Notes under the pieces: generated by a model | What the model was told of the DNA's origin: nothing | The model's database searches: none | What the model saw: the letters and a program-made list of their open reading frames with translations, nothing else | Program-made: the position numbers and the translations under genes | In this document: positions 62,914 to 64,000 of the stretch, one piece after another | How positions within the stretch are numbered: position 1 is the stretch's first letter | Layout: every line of letters starts with the position of its first letter | Source of the DNA: Fulvia fulva | Lineage: Eukaryota > Ascomycota > Dothideomycetes > Mycosphaerellales > Mycosphaerellaceae | DNA: 64,000 nt | Assembly: GCF_020509005.1 (NCBI RefSeq) | Contig: NC_063013.1 | Location: 6,944,001 to 7,008,000 of the forward strand | Reading direction: 5' to 3'

Positions 62914-64000
62914 TATATACGGAGTAGATTCTATTAGAGGTAAGGCTCGAGTCGACTCATTCGTAACGGTATCTCTATTGATCCTAATCGTGTTAAGTCT
63001 AAGCACCTTAGCGTCTAGCGGTGACTAGTTAGATAGAGCTACGAAACTTATAGGCGTAGACAACTCCGGCCGGTTGTAGTGAAAGTCTATAATAGCGGCG
63101 GCTACCCTCGTAAATAGGTCCTTAGTAGGTTACTAAGTTTTACTATCCTCTATATCCTAATATCCGACCTATCGTACCTTATACTATATATCGACCTTAC
63201 GCTTATACCCCTTCTTTACCTTCCTAGTACGCTTCCTCGTATATATATCTAAGATCTTATCTACCTCGTACTCGATCGCCGCGGGTACTACTATAATGTC
63301 GGCCTCGGCATTAGCTTCCGTCGTATTAGGAACTATAACTACGGGTAGCGGCGGTATAAGGTACTATCTCTCTAGCGGCGGTAGGTTAGTATCGTCGGCG
63401 CGCTATAATAGCGACGTATAGAAACAGTTATCGAGTCTAGCTAACGTATCGGAGAGCTTTAGCTTATAGGAGAGCTTCGAGGGCATAACTTCTACGATCT
63501 AGTATAGTCTAGTATATCGTCGATCTAGTTTCTTAGAAGGGCGTGTCGTACGGATGTTCTTCGTACTAAGGAACACCTAATCGCCTACCTTATAGTCGGG
63601 CGAGATACGGCGATATCGGTTAGCGGCCTTAGCTTATAAGGCTTAGGACATTCTCATATTCTCTTAGAGGAACTAATGTAGCTCGTAAAGGCGTCGGGCA
63701 AACACTTCGGCGGATTTACTATCGAGTCGCTAAAGAGTCGTTATCTAGCGGCGATCCCCGCCTACCTACAAGTCGATACGTTCCGTAAACTCGGGGTTAT
63801 ATCCAAGGTTTACGTAGAAAGGTAAGACACCGGTAGTCTCTAATACGTAGTTATTAATAGCAAACTAAGCTAGGTATAGCTATTTAGCCTAGTCGCTCTA
63901 TACCTTATTAACGTAGGCGCGTAAGTACTGTTCTATATTCTAATTAGTACGCTTAGACTGACCGTCCGTCTCGGGGTGATATAATAAACTTAGCTTACGT
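62914..64000 (-). mobile_element. Gypsy-2 integrase/chromodomain relic, right of LINE-2
   Basis: Begins with the right TSD copy of LINE-2. On the minus strand, reading TAG as Gln/Trp: integrase end (LLYHPETDGQSKRTN near 63,960), then FAINNYVLETTGVLPFYVNLGYNPEF and ANRYRRISPDYKVGDQVFLSTKNI. A GPY/F and chromodomain-like tail follows (KLDRRYTRLYQIVEV; IEYEVDKILDIYTRKR; YKVRQVGYQDIEDS). CpA/TpG are nearly absent. It continues past the window end. Confidence 0.8.

Overview
The window is nuclear DNA of a filamentous ascomycete (Pezizomycotina; gene style and content fit a Dothideomycete, which is an inference). Introns are 49-90 bp with GT-AG ends (one longer, 248 bp), genes are compact on both strands, and the repeats carry repeat-induced point mutation (RIP). 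In large blocks CpA and TpG are almost absent, having become TpA, and glutamine and tryptophan codons have become TAG.

Layout. (1) 1-10,130: nested, RIP-mutated retroelements. These are a copia 3' end with LTR, a Gypsy relic (Gypsy-1), and a full-length Tad/I-like LINE (LINE-1) inserted in its integrase with a target-site duplication. (2) 10,140-41,400: a normal-composition gene island. It holds a GFO/IDH/MocA oxidoreductase, a CofD-like/UPF0052 protein, a probable complex I accessory subunit, an Shg1/BOD1-domain COMPASS subunit, an alpha-arrestin, a frameshifted 2-oxoglutarate oxygenase, an ACMSD-like amidohydrolase, DNA ligase IV, an Irs4-type EH-domain protein, an F-box protein and a small lysine-rich protein. 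A run of four secreted or GPI-type cysteine-rich proteins lies near the right edge. (3) 41,418-64,000: a second transposon complex. A RIP-degraded hAT element was hit by a Gypsy element (Gypsy-2), and the two halves of that insertion now lie about 15.8 kb apart in opposite orientation. Into this debris later came a copia element, an intact Gypsy chromovirus (51,676-57,966; LTRs identical by eye, 5-bp TSD) and an un-mutated LINE (LINE-2, 58,497-62,913; 12-bp TSD).

Most notable observations: an inversion that cut one Gypsy-2 insertion in two, shown by matching TSDs and by an in-frame rejoining of the interrupted hAT transposase; a chimeric LINE whose first ~1.08 kb is unrelated to the full-length relative in the same window; a self-priming signature, plus a pol stop codon embedded in the LTR TATA box, in the intact chromovirus; a half-tRNA(iMet) primer site in the copia element, altered at one TpG by RIP; and a six-unit TGACG array in the LIG4/IRS4 divergent promoter. 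The young elements sit un-mutated inside saturated-RIP DNA, so the complex was built in at least two waves.
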